Below are positions 8,264 to 17,081 of a DNA stretch of 64,000 bases, in pieces. Each line of letters begins with the position of its first letter. Positions within the stretch are counted from its first letter, which is position 1. A program made the position numbers and the translations under genes. The DNA is taken from NCBI RefSeq assembly GCF_011043555.1, contig NZ_JAAKGS010000011.1, forward strand, positions 1 through 64,000. Reading direction: 5' to 3'. Origin of the DNA: Sphingobacterium sp. SGR-19 (GTDB taxonomy: Bacteria > Bacteroidota > Bacteroidia > Sphingobacteriales > Sphingobacteriaceae). Under the pieces are notes generated by a model. That model saw nothing but the letters and a program-made list of their open reading frames with translations. It was not told the DNA's origin and did not search any database.

Positions 8264-9520
8264 ATGCATAGATTATTTTTTGTTATATTTTTATTTTCCA
8301 TGGGGACTGTCGGCTATGCACAGCCCCATGAAAAACAATTACCTCCAGACCAGCCGTTCATACCTTACAAGGCCAGTGAAATGCCGGATCGGATATTGAT
8401 GTCGATCACGGATTCGCTTGCGCAGACCAGAACGATCACCTGGCGGACGAGCAAGGTGGTTCAAACAGGAACGCTGGAATGGTCGGACAAGATAACCCAG
8501 ATCGATTTCTACCGAGATGCCAACCGCGTGAACGCCCGCAGTGAGCGGTTTGTAACGTATACGGGCGATACAGTGTATTACCATACGGCTACGTTGCGGA
8601 TGCTAAAGTCTGGAGAAAATTACGTGTACCGGGTAGGCGAAGGGGATATGTGGAGCGAATGGATCGACTTTTCGATGCCAACAGACGAGGATGCGTTTCA
8701 GTTTATTTACATGGGCGACGCGCAAAACGACATTCGCCCGCTCTGGTCCCGTGTATTTAGAAAGGCATATGCTGCAGCACCAGCGGCTGACTTTGTGATA
8801 CACGTGGGCGATTTGATCAATCATTCGCAAAACGAATATGAATGGGCAGAATGGTTCCGGGCAGGCGATTTTATGCTTGCCGCGAAGCCGCAGCTCGCCG
8901 TACGTGGTAACCATGAGTATGTAAAGGACGAAAAGGGCGTGAAGCAATATAGCACGCCGAGCTGGCCGCATCAGTTTCGATATCCGCCTAATGGTCCGTC
9001 GTCATTATCTAACGGCGCTTACTTTATCGATATCAAAAATTGCCGTTTCGTCTTCATGGATTCCAATGATGCACTGGATCTGCAGGGGCAGTGGTTGGAG
9101 CAGGTGCTAAAGTACAATACAAAGAAATGGGCTATCGTGGTTTGCCATCATCCGGTCGTTTCGGCCACGGAAGGAAGAATCAATGACGGCGTCATGACGC
9201 GTTGGAAACCACTATTCGACAAATACAACGTTGACCTCGTGTTGCAAGGGCACGACCATGTGTATGCCAGAGGTCGAATCCCTGATTCGGAAGGTAATCG
9301 TATAGGACCGACTTATGTGATTTCTGTTGCAGGAAGAAAGGCATATGCGGTGGGAAATCATCCTTGGATGGAGGTAAAGATGGGTAACGTACAGACCTAT
9401 CAGCTGGTCGAGATGTCTGATGAAGCCATCGTCTTTAAAACATATGCGTTGGACGGCCATGTACTGGATGTTTTTCGCATTGTGAAGCGGGATGACAAGC
9501 CCGTGGTAGAAGATAACTGA
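8264..9520 (+). CDS. Exported purple-acid-phosphatase-like metallophosphoesterase
   Basis: A signal peptide (about 1-20, VGYAQ) leads into a fibronectin-III-like purple acid phosphatase N domain (RILMSITDSLAQTRTITWRTS...) and a calcineurin-type metallophosphatase domain. The metal-binding signature blocks are all present: GDAQ, GDLI, GNHE, VVCHHP and QGHDHVYAR. The family hydrolyses phosphate mono- or diesters with a two-metal site; here the enzyme would act in the periplasm or at the surface. I chose ATG 8264, two bases after the stop of the previous gene, over the upstream ATG 8240 because it starts directly in the signal peptide. It is the only recognisable enzyme of the locus and therefore the best clue to its substrate class, organic phosphate (inference). 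Confidence 0.88.
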   Translation: MHRLFFVIFLFSMGTVGYAQPHEKQLPPDQPFIPYKASEMPDRILMSITDSLAQTRTITWRTSKVVQTGTLEWSDKITQIDFYRDANRVNARSERFVTYTGDTVYYHTATLRMLKSGENYVYRVGEGDMWSEWIDFSMPTDEDAFQFIYMGDAQNDIRPLWSRVFRKAYAAAPAADFVIHVGDLINHSQNEYEWAEWFRAGDFMLAAKPQLAVRGNHEYVKDEKGVKQYSTPSWPHQFRYPPNGPSSLSNGAYFIDIKNCRFVFMDSNDALDLQGQWLEQVLKYNTKKWAIVVCHHPVVSATEGRINDGVMTRWKPLFDKYNVDLVLQGHDHVYARGRIPDSEGNRIGPTYVISVAGRKAYAVGNHPWMEVKMGNVQTYQLVEMSDEAIVFKTYALDGHVLDVFRIVKRDDKPVVEDN

Positions 9521-9569
9521 AAAAATCACGATAGCATAACATAACGGTAATAGTAGGTTAATTTATTGT

Positions 9570-9583
9570 TTACAATTTTGTAA
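9570..9583. promoter_or_regulatory. Inverted repeat TTACAA-TT-TTGTAA upstream of the HTCS gene
   Basis: Six-base arms around a two-base centre lie 34 bases before the HTCS start and 50 bases after the phosphatase stop. It could be an operator or promoter part for separate expression of the regulator. Only symmetry and position support this. Confidence 0.3.
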
Positions 9584-9616
9584 CACGCTTGTGGCGTCAT
9601 TATTATCCTGCTTACT

Positions 9617-12600
9617 ATGATGAGCTGTCTGTTTCGAAATAAATGTTTCCTCTGCGTCTTCATTCTTATAAAGAGTTTCTATTTTTCTTGCTCTTACGCG
9701 CAGGATCTAAATTTTGAGACGATATCGCATAAAGACGGATTACCGCAACGTTCTGTATTAAGCGTCTATCAGGATGGATTTGGTTTTATGTGGTTTGGCA
9801 CACGCGACGGGTTGTGCCGCTATGATGGTTATGAGTTTGTCGTGTATCGACATCAAACGGGTAATCCGACGAGTATCGGAGGCAATACTATTTTTTCTAT
9901 TTCCGGAGACAACGATGGCAATATATGGATAGCAACGGACAAGGGACTAAGCTGTTATCACCGCAATCATGATAAATTCACCACCTATACATTACCATCC
10001 AGCATCTACGAGTCTTCTTCGATCCATGAAGTCTTTGTGGGACGCGACGGACGTGTATGGATGGGATGCCGTTATGGCCTGTTTGAGTGGAACCGTCTCT
10101 CTGGCTTGCTGACCAAACATAGTTTCGTTGGGGATGGTATGTATTATTTAGCACATGGGACAGTAAGTTCCATCGCCGAAGATCGTACGGGAATGCTGTG
10201 GGTCGGAACTTCAAAGCTCGGCTTGTTTACTTATAACCCAACAACGCGACAGGGATGTTCCATAACGAGTGAGAGCGATAGGAAGCAGTTCCCTTCGCGT
10301 ATCGAATCGTTGGTGGTTACAGATTCTGTTATTTGGGCAGCAACCTATGGTTCGGGGCTATTTTTACTGGAAAAGAATGGGGAGATTATCCGGCATTGGC
10401 ATACCCAGGCTGTGGACGAACGGACTAGATTGCAGTCTGATCTTATTCGCGACCTGAGGCTGGATCAGCAGCAAAGGCTATGGGTAGGCACCTTTGAAGG
10501 TCTATACCAGCTGGCGGAAAAGGGGATGCCGACGAGGGTGGCTTTAGGACGCTTCATAGACGGTACTATTCAAGATCAGGAAAGTATACGTGCTATACAT
10601 ATGGATAAGCTCGGCAATATCTGGGTAGGAACGTATACGGATGGTATCAAATTATATCGGCGAGGTGATCGTCGTTTTCGGCTCAACCGCCTTTATGGCG
10701 CCGGCAGCAGCACCTCTTCCACCAGTGTCTCGGCTTTACTGGCATCCAGAGCGGATACGGTGCTGGTGGGAACAGAGGATGGTGTGTTATATCATGTCGC
10801 AGGCGACCATAATACCCGCTATGAGCTGCCCGAAAACGGAGCAATAAAAGCGATATACGAAGATAGGAACGGACAGGTGTGGCTCGGCGTATTTGGAAAG
10901 GGGCTGTACAGCTTTTCGGCGGCGACAGGGAGCTTTCAAAAATATGAGCTGCCCGAATCGGTCCTCTTGAACCGTACAAAAGGATGGATTATAAATTCCA
11001 TAGCGGGAGATACGAGCGGGTTGTGGATCGGAACGGACGGAGCTGGGGGGCTGCATCGTTTTGATCTGGCAACAAAGAGATTTGTGCCGTTTGAAGACGA
11101 TAAGGAGCTACAGGAGTTGTTGAACCATCGGGCCGTGAAACATGTATCCATCGGAAAAGATGGTCAGATTTTTTTGGCGACATATGGTCACGGCGTCGTG
11201 ATATATAATAGCAGGACGGGAGCAATCAGTCATAAAAGTAGGTTTAGAACGGGTGCGGTCGAGCTTAGGGTGGACCAGATAAACCATGTGCTAGAGGAAG
11301 CGGATGGTACCTTATGGCTGTCGAGCAATGGCCAAGGGGTGCTGGGCTGGAATCCGCGGTCGGGCGACTGTAAACATTTCCACGCGGGCAACGGCATGCT
11401 GGACAACCTCGTGTACGGTACGATCGTAGATCGATCGGCCGAGAAATGGTTTGTGTCTTTACATGGTGTTAGCCGGCTGGACAAGAACGACCGGCTGCGG
11501 CCATTTGGTTACGAGGAGGGCATGCTCCTCGAGGAAATAAATGAAGGTGCTTTTGCGCAGGACATTTCCAATAGCTTGCTGCTCGGCGGAAGTGAGGGGT
11601 GGTTACAGATGGATATGACTACGCCGCATCGCTTATCTGCACGAAACCGGCCCGTGCGGTTTACTACTTTGCGAATTGGGAACCATCGGGTAGAACCCGG
11701 TGATAGCACGAGGGTACTGCAGACAAGTCTACAATGTACGCAAGCTATTCAACTGAGCCATCGTCATACTGATTTCGAACTGGAGTTTTCGGATTTTGGT
11801 TATTCGTCGGCGAACAGACATTCGTTTTACTATAAGCTGGAGGGGATTCACGAGGAGTGGATCCGACTAAACGGGAACCAGGTGGCATTTACAAACCTCA
11901 AAGCGGGCGACTATACACTCAAAGTCCGTTCGACCGGCGATCATTCTTCCGTGGGAGAAGCTCAGATGTCGATAGAGGTACTGGATCCGCTATGGTTGAG
12001 CTGGTGGGCGAAATGTCTTTATCTACTGTCTGTAGGGCTGATCGTAGCACTTTTTTGGAGTCGTTATCTGCAAAGTTTGAGACTGAAGCATTCCTACCGT
12101 ATTGAGCAGCTGGAGAAAGAGAAGTGGAAGGAAATTCACGATGTAAAACTGAGTTATTTCATGGATGTATCGCATGAATTTCGTACGCCTCTTTCCCTGA
12201 TATTGGCGCCATTGGAAGAACTGTTAGCCGCGGAAGAACACTCCATATGGAAGAAAAACCGGTTGGAAATTATGCACTTTAACGTGCAACGATTACGGTT
12301 GCTGACAGAACAGATTATGCAGATCCGTGAAATTGATACCGGACAGTATGCCATCAATAAGGAGCCGGTGCCGCTGAGAAAGCATCTGGAGGAAATATTG
12401 ATGAGTTTCTGGCCGATGGCCGAGAAGCAGAATATTCAGCTATTGGTCGATCTTGAAGCACTTGATGAGGTGATACTACTGCTCGATAAGGATAAGATCG
12501 AAAAAATCATTTTTAACCTGCTGCAAAATGCCTTTAAATTTACACCTCCTAAGGGAGAAATCGGGATCAGTGCTTCTTTTACGGACAGCGTGCTGGCCTT

Positions 12601-13687
12601 GAAAGTCTGGGACACAGGTGTCGGTATCAATGAAAAGGATTTGCCACATATTTTTGAGCGCTTCTACACGAAGGGTAGCGCTGGGCATGGTGTTGGAATA
12701 GGCTTATCGGTGTCTAAATCGTTGTTGGAGATGATGGACGGTCATATAACGGTGGACAGCGAGGTCGCGCGGGGAACATCTTTCATGCTGACCATACCCT
12801 GCGAAATGTTGGATACGGCCACACAACAAGAGGAAGATCAAAATCTACCATCTAATAAATTAACCTGGAACGAGCCTGTCGAAATCGTGGTTCATAAGGA
12901 CGAAACTGACAATGACGTGAAGTCTGATCTAGGGACTATACTGTTGGTGGACGACAATGCCGTAATAGTACATTACCTGGAAGCACAGCTCAAAACGACA
13001 TATAAGGTCTTCACAGCCTATGACGGCCTGCAAGGTCTTCAAAAGGCAGAAGAACTGGTTCCCGACCTGATCATCAGCGATCTGGTCATGCCGGGCCTGA
13101 ATGGGTACGAGTTATGTGCCAGCATCAAAAGTAAACCGGAGATCTGTCATATCCCTCTGGTTCTCTTAACCGCCATGGACACACATGCGGCCAAGATGGA
13201 AGGACTTGGTCATGGCGCAGACGCATACCTCCCCAAGCCTTTTCATATACTGGAGTTGAAGCTGCGGATAAAGAATATAATCGACCATCAAAAACGGATT
13301 CATACGCGTTACCGAGCAGCAACTTATCTGCCTAATTCTGCAGCTGTCACTGGAAACGACCACGACCGGAGGCTTCTGGACCGGATTAACACGGTCATTT
13401 CTGAAAATCTGGAAAGTGCGGATCTGAGTGTAGAATGGCTAGGTGCCGAGGTTGGCCTGAGTAGGGTGCACCTGTTTAGGAAGATCAAATCCCTCACGGG
13501 GTTGTCTCCTTCGGAATATATCAAAAACTATAAGATGAAATATGCTTGTCAGCTTCTGACGCAGACGGATCTCCGCGTCGCTGAAGTTGCCTTTCGCGTA
13601 GGGTTTCAGGACAGCCAGTACTTCGCCAAGGTGTTTAAAAAGGAGATCGGGAAGAGCCCGACAGCGTTTATGAATACTCTATTGTAA
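9617..13687 (+). CDS. Hybrid two-component system regulator (HTCS, one-protein sensor kinase/response regulator)
   Basis: All HTCS domains are in order: signal segment (about 1-28), periplasmic two-blade-propeller sensor built of Reg_prop repeats (pattern W.GT..GL, about 40-700), Y_Y_Y domain (about 720-785), membrane helix (about 796-818), HisKA with phospho-acceptor His853 (SHEFRTPLSL), HATPase with DTGVGI and GVGIGLSVSKSLLEMM, receiver domain with phospho-acceptor Asp1155 (ISDLVMPG) and KPF lysine, and a C-terminal AraC-type HTH (about 1255-1355). Such proteins bind a glycan or other breakdown product in the periplasm and switch on the neighbouring uptake operon. Catalytic residues look intact. 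The gene follows the phosphatase by 96 bases on the same strand, so it most probably controls the 2188-9520 operon. ATG 9617 and 9620 are both possible starts. Confidence 0.95.
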   Translation: MMSCLFRNKCFLCVFILIKSFYFSCSYAQDLNFETISHKDGLPQRSVLSVYQDGFGFMWFGTRDGLCRYDGYEFVVYRHQTGNPTSIGGNTIFSISGDNDGNIWIATDKGLSCYHRNHDKFTTYTLPSSIYESSSIHEVFVGRDGRVWMGCRYGLFEWNRLSGLLTKHSFVGDGMYYLAHGTVSSIAEDRTGMLWVGTSKLGLFTYNPTTRQGCSITSESDRKQFPSRIESLVVTDSVIWAATYGSGLFLLEKNGEIIRHWHTQAVDERTRLQSDLIRDLRLDQQQRLWVGTFEGLYQLAEKGMPTRVALGRFIDGTIQDQESIRAIHMDKLGNIWVGTYTDGIKLYRRGDRRFRLNRLYGAGSSTSSTSVSALLASRADTVLVGTEDGVLYHVAGDHNTRYELPENGAIKAIYEDRNGQVWLGVFGKGLYSFSAATGSFQKYELPESVLLNRTKGWIINSIAGDTSGLWIGTDGAGGLHRFDLATKRFVPFEDDKELQELLNHRAVKHVSIGKDGQIFLATYGHGVVIYNSRTGAISHKSRFRTGAVELRVDQINHVLEEADGTLWLSSNGQGVLGWNPRSGDCKHFHAGNGMLDNLVYGTIVDRSAEKWFVSLHGVSRLDKNDRLRPFGYEEGMLLEEINEGAFAQDISNSLLLGGSEGWLQMDMTTPHRLSARNRPVRFTTLRIGNHRVEPGDSTRVLQTSLQCTQAIQLSHRHTDFELEFSDFGYSSANRHSFYYKLEGIHEEWIRLNGNQVAFTNLKAGDYTLKVRSTGDHSSVGEAQMSIEVLDPLWLSWWAKCLYLLSVGLIVALFWSRYLQSLRLKHSYRIEQLEKEKWKEIHDVKLSYFMDVSHEFRTPLSLILAPLEELLAAEEHSIWKKNRLEIMHFNVQRLRLLTEQIMQIREIDTGQYAINKEPVPLRKHLEEILMSFWPMAEKQNIQLLVDLEALDEVILLLDKDKIEKIIFNLLQNAFKFTPPKGEIGISASFTDSVLALKVWDTGVGINEKDLPHIFERFYTKGSAGHGVGIGLSVSKSLLEMMDGHITVDSEVARGTSFMLTIPCEMLDTATQQEEDQNLPSNKLTWNEPVEIVVHKDETDNDVKSDLGTILLVDDNAVIVHYLEAQLKTTYKVFTAYDGLQGLQKAEELVPDLIISDLVMPGLNGYELCASIKSKPEICHIPLVLLTAMDTHAAKMEGLGHGADAYLPKPFHILELKLRIKNIIDHQKRIHTRYRAATYLPNSAAVTGNDHDRRLLDRINTVISENLESADLSVEWLGAEVGLSRVHLFRKIKSLTGLSPSEYIKNYKMKYACQLLTQTDLRVAEVAFRVGFQDSQYFAKVFKKEIGKSPTAFMNTLL

Positions 13688-13811
13688 TGATACAAATTTG
13701 TCGAAGGTGCAGAAAAATCAAGTTCTCCAACCGTGTAGAACTTACTGTTGGAGAGAGCTATTGTAATCTACCAATGTTGAAAAAAAATATAATATAGAGT
13801 ATGGTCTATAT

Positions 13812-13842
13812 TTGTTTGTTGTAAAGCTACCGACTACTTTTG
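13812..13842 (+). promoter_or_regulatory. Bacteroidota-type promoter of the MBL-fold hydrolase gene
   Basis: TTG at 13812-13814, 20 bases, then TACTTTTG at 13835-13842: both elements and the spacing match the Bacteroidota consensus. The start codon follows at 13914. Confidence 0.6.
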
Positions 13843-13913
13843 TGTAAACACAATTTCAGCAAAAAGCACAAATAGTTTATATCATGAGTGTATGGAGCTA
13901 AGATGGTAAACCG

Positions 13914-15050
13914 ATGGCTAAAACTAAACGCTTTAAAATAATCAAAAAGGCAATGATAACCATACTCATTCTAGTGGGTGCGTTGCTTATAGGCGCAATT
14001 CTGTATATGCAGCATCCAAAATTTGGGAAAGCCCCCAGCGGACAACGGCTTGAAAGGATAAGGCAATCACCGCATTATAAGGACGGCAAGTTTCAAAATA
14101 TACATTTCACCCCAATGGTGAGCGAAGGCTATTCCATGACGAGAGCAGCCTATGACTTTGCGTTCACCAAATTTCCGCGAACCGTGCCTACAGACGTTAT
14201 TCCTTCGGTAAAAACAGACCTTAAAAGTTTACCGATCACAGAAAATGTACTGGTGTGGTTTGGCCATTCATCGTACTTTATCCAGCTGAACGGTATTCGA
14301 TTTTTAATAGACCCTGTTTTCTCCGGCAACGCGTCGCCTGTTCCCAACTCCAACAAAGCATTCAAGGGAACAGATATATATACCGTTGAGGATATGCCTG
14401 ATATTGATTATCTGCTTATTTCGCACGATCATTATGACCATCTGGATTACCAGACAATTATCAAGTTAAGACCAAGAGTGAAACAGGTGGTATGCGGATT
14501 GGGGGTGGGCGCACATTTTGAGTATTGGAAGTACGACCGTGCAAAAATCATCGAGAAAGATTGGAACGAAAGCGTTAAGATCAATGATGAGATGACCTTG
14601 TACACGACCACTGCCCGGCATTTTTCGGGCCGAGGGCTCCAGCGGGACAATACGCTTTGGCTATCCTATGTGCTGCAAACGACCGAGCTGAACCTCTATC
14701 TGGGTGGAGATAGCGGATACGATACGCATTTCGCGGAAATAGGCGAGCGATTTGGCGGATTTGATCTGGCGATTCTGGAAAACGGTCAATACAATGAGGG
14801 CTGGCGCGAGATTCATTTGTTGCCGGAAGAGGTGTTACAAGCCGCACAAGACCTGAAAGCAAAACGCGTACTTCCGGTACATTCTTCGAAGTTTAAATTA
14901 GGATTCCATGCTTGGGACGAACCCCTGATCCGGATAACGGAAAACAATAAGATGCTTAATATCCCTTTGGTAACACCGATCGTGGGAGAACTGGTTAATT
15001 TGAACGATTCCAGCCAGCGGTTCAAGCCATGGTGGGAAGAACTTCGATAG
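13914..15050 (+). CDS. Membrane-anchored MBL-fold metal-dependent hydrolase (NAPE-PLD/UlaG-like)
   Basis: The N terminus carries one membrane helix (about 15-33, AMITILILVGALLIGAILYM). The body is a metallo-beta-lactamase fold with the zinc motif H171-D-H-Y-D-H176-L-D, then a metal-ligand His in TTARHFSGRG, GGDSGYD and a final His in LPVHSSKF. The pattern WFGHSSYFIQLNG...IDPVFS is typical of the UlaG / N-acylphosphatidylethanolamine phospholipase D-like group, which hydrolyses phosphodiester or lactone bonds. Length, about 380, fits that group. It is probably bound to the inner membrane and faces the periplasm or cytoplasm (not decidable here). It is transcribed alone from its own promoter. 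The direct repeat described at 15100 starts 49 bases past its stop. Confidence 0.85.
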   Translation: MAKTKRFKIIKKAMITILILVGALLIGAILYMQHPKFGKAPSGQRLERIRQSPHYKDGKFQNIHFTPMVSEGYSMTRAAYDFAFTKFPRTVPTDVIPSVKTDLKSLPITENVLVWFGHSSYFIQLNGIRFLIDPVFSGNASPVPNSNKAFKGTDIYTVEDMPDIDYLLISHDHYDHLDYQTIIKLRPRVKQVVCGLGVGAHFEYWKYDRAKIIEKDWNESVKINDEMTLYTTTARHFSGRGLQRDNTLWLSYVLQTTELNLYLGGDSGYDTHFAEIGERFGGFDLAILENGQYNEGWREIHLLPEEVLQAAQDLKAKRVLPVHSSKFKLGFHAWDEPLIRITENNKMLNIPLVTPIVGELVNLNDSSQRFKPWWEELR

Positions 15051-15099
15051 TAAACTCGTGTTTGATCCAGTGTCGCTCATCCAAAAGCTAATAGAACCT

Positions 15100-15251
15100 T
15101 CAATAATCTTGATGATTTCGCCGCAATCGGTAGAGTTATCGGTAAAGTTTTTGGATAGAAAACGCGGCGAGAAATCCTAGTTTTCGTGGATTGTTTGTCT
15201 TCTGATTACTAGATAACTTTGAAACAACACAATATTTCAAGGTATGAAAAA
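15100..15251 (+). repeat. Direct repeat, left copy: orphan 3' end of the antiporter gene plus promoter
   Basis: The 152 bases match 28748-28899 without gaps, with 5 mismatches by my count. In frame the left copy still encodes NNLDDFAAIGRVIGKVFG and a stop, the last residues of the Kef-type antiporter at 26687-28807 (there IGKV). The rest of the repeat is the intergenic region with a promoter, up to the first codons ATGAAAAA of the following gene. Here the antiporter piece is preceded by unrelated sequence. Confidence 0.9.
15191..15221 (+). promoter_or_regulatory. Bacteroidota-type promoter inside the left repeat
   Basis: TTG at 15191-15193, 20 bases, TAACTTTG at 15214-15221, a full match to the TTG / TAnnTTTG pattern, 22 bases before the lipoprotein ATG at 15244. 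Confidence 0.6.
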
Positions 15252-16224
15252 GTTAGCTGCATCGATATTGATCTCGTTTTTTTTTCTTTTAGTGGGGTGT
15301 TCTAAGGATGGAAACAACGGAGAGGGCAACAGACCGGGTGATCTATACCCCTCGGAATTGAAAGGTACCATTTATTACGACTGGGCTACCGAAGGCATAA
15401 TCAAGATAAGTTTGCCTGATGGGACGGGAGGATCTTTTATTCCCGATGACAGCAAGCTTAACAACTTTGACATATCCAGGGATGGCAAATGGAAGCTCTC
15501 CGTGGTCAATGCCAGCAGCATTGGAGAATACGATATTCGTTTTACAATCAGCGATATCAATACCGGGGCCGTCGCTGAGGAATTTGTCTATAACGGACCT
15601 GGCCTGAATGCCTACTGTAAAGGATACTTGTCGCCAGACAATAGTTTAATCCTCGTGACTTCCAATGAAAAGGAGGATGGCATCACCATCCTCAAGCGCA
15701 ATGGGGATTTTGTAGCCCGTATTTTGGACATAAATGGTGAACGGATAAACTTCGGTGTGACTGCGCTTTGGCTTCCGGGAAATCATTTTCTGATGACACA
15801 TGGAAACTATATCATCCGGGTCGCACCCCCCTATGATTCTGGAACCTTGCTCAAGGAAATGAACTACCAGGATTGGGGAGACCTTACCGTCAATCAGCAA
15901 GGAACTAAGCTGGCTGTACGTATCGCCAACCATATCCATACGATGGATATGGAGGGTGGGAATCTGAAACAGGTAACGACGAGCAATTTTACGGAATCAG
16001 TTCCTGTTTTTTCCCCTGATGGAAAATACCTTCTTCTAGGGAGCTACTATCGGTATAGCGGTGAGGGCTTTGGTCGACTGTGGCAAATGAGTATCATTCC
16101 GAACGACGGCCAGCAGTACACTACAAATCCCGATGCAGAGAATAATTCGCCGGGAGTAATTCCGGTAATCTGGAAGGGAAAGGACAAAATGGAGGCCGGT
16201 AGCGGACAGATGATATGGCGATAA
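15244..16224 (+). CDS. Lipoprotein with TolB/WD-type beta-propeller repeats
   Basis: The lipobox LLVGC places the lipidated Cys at residue 19. The rest (about 40-320) shows repeated propeller-blade motifs: NFDISRDGKWKLSVVN, GYLSPDNSLILVTSN, VNQQGTKLAVRI, PVFSPDGKYLLLGSYY, as in PD40/TolB-like propellers. Such proteins are envelope-located binding or scaffold proteins; no enzyme motif is visible. It starts right at the end of the 152-base repeat, using the promoter inside it. The other copy of the repeat leads only into a 20-codon stub, so this may be the intact one of two formerly similar arrangements. Function is unknown. Confidence 0.78.
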   Translation: MKKLAASILISFFFLLVGCSKDGNNGEGNRPGDLYPSELKGTIYYDWATEGIIKISLPDGTGGSFIPDDSKLNNFDISRDGKWKLSVVNASSIGEYDIRFTISDINTGAVAEEFVYNGPGLNAYCKGYLSPDNSLILVTSNEKEDGITILKRNGDFVARILDINGERINFGVTALWLPGNHFLMTHGNYIIRVAPPYDSGTLLKEMNYQDWGDLTVNQQGTKLAVRIANHIHTMDMEGGNLKQVTTSNFTESVPVFSPDGKYLLLGSYYRYSGEGFGRLWQMSIIPNDGQQYTTNPDAENNSPGVIPVIWKGKDKMEAGSGQMIWR

Positions 16225-16518
16225 CGTAAAAAACAGAATGATGTGCCAAAGACACTGCTTGGTGAGCCCAAAGAAACCAAAACGAAACATTACAGATGTA
16301 CAAAAGTTTCCATTAATACCACTAACGTATGCAGTATGTCGCTTCCGTGCTTGAGATGTCTGCCGAGAGATTTAGTAGAATTAGAAAGCGCGAGATGGAA
16401 AAGCCTTGATTTCCGTCAGCAACGGAAGTACCAAAGCAAATAATTCAAATACCCATTTGGATGCCCACACTTATATGTCTCCCCGGCAGCGGGGATAGGT
16501 ATTTTAATATCGATTGCT
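16225..16518. other. Gene-poor stretch between the propeller lipoprotein and a gene remnant
   Basis: No credible coding region, RNA gene or promoter was recognised. A small hairpin (TTCCGT-cagca-ACGGAA) lies near 16410-16427 without a T tract. The last part (from 16441) is an open frame continuous with the remnant at 16519. Confidence 0.5.
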
Positions 16519-16896
16519 GTGGGCGCGCTTCACTATCGAGGAGGTTGCTTCCTTGGATATACGCTTCTAGCTGACCTTTTCGGAAAGTCTTATCCTGATC
16601 TTGGATTTAGCGTGGATTATAGTTTGGTCCATATCGGACTGAAGAATGGTTACCTATCGGATGCTCCTGAGTTTTATCCAGAGAAATATAAATCAACTTT
16701 CCGTTTGCAGAAGATCGAGAAGGATGGGGCTCCCTTTGCGAATTCCAGCGACACCTTCGAGGTTGAAGAATCTTCCGGGAAAGTCCGGGTTAAACCGTCG
16801 GAAAGCTTAACAGCGGGTTCTTACAAAGTATATGTGGAAGCCATAAGCTCGACGGGATTGGTTTTCGTGACGACCCTGACTTTGGGGATGAGTTAA
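16519..16896 (+). pseudogene. Remnant of a surface-protein gene (C-terminal beta-domain only)
   Basis: The frame encodes 125 residues from GTG 16519, but it is open back to the TAA at 16441, has no signal peptide and no convincing ribosome site. From about residue 22 on, the protein reads as a compact Ig-like module (FGKSYPDLGFSVDYSLVHIGLKNGYL, FRLQKIEKDGAPF, FEVEESSGKVRVKPSESLTAGSYKVYVEAIS) of the kind found in Bacteroidota surface lipoproteins. I read it as the surviving 3' end of a larger gene whose front was lost, kept together with its terminator 15 bases downstream. I cannot name the family. A functional short secreted protein with an unrecognised start is the alternative. Confidence 0.45.
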
Positions 16897-16910
16897 ATGA
16901 TTTTTTGCTG

Positions 16911-16942
16911 AAACTCCCGAGGCAAGTCTCGGGAGTTTTTTT
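16911..16942 (+). terminator. Rho-independent terminator, copy 1 of a recurrent hairpin
   Basis: An 11-base stem (AAACTCCCGAG / CTCGGGAGTTT) with a six-base loop is followed by a T tract. Nearly the same stem recurs at 25901 and 44844. Confidence 0.9.
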
Positions 16943-17058
16943 ATAACCAACCCTCCCATAAGGCAATTAACGCCTGCGGGGAATAGCCAAATCGCGTCGT
17001 GAAAGCAATAAATCGAAAGATAAAAGTTAATTGGGGGACGGAATATCAAATTATTTTA

Positions 17059-17066
17059 TAAGTTTG
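17059..17066 (+). promoter_or_regulatory. -7 promoter element (TAAGTTTG) of the sigma/FecR operon
   Basis: TAAGTTTG matches TAnnTTTG and lies 15 bases before the sigma factor ATG at 17082 (24 before the alternative ATG 17091). The nearest TTG upstream (17031) is a little far at 25 bases. Confidence 0.4.
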
Positions 17067-17081
17067 TGTGCATAATATGGC

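Noticed and set aside
15100-15251. Left repeat as an insertion-sequence end
   Set aside because: The repeat contains coding sequence of the antiporter and a promoter, is direct not inverted, and no transposase lies inside.
16225-16443. Possible transposase remnant or small gene between the propeller lipoprotein and the gene remnant
   Set aside because: Frames here (for example 16243-16443) show no transposase motif, and no terminal inverted repeats were found.
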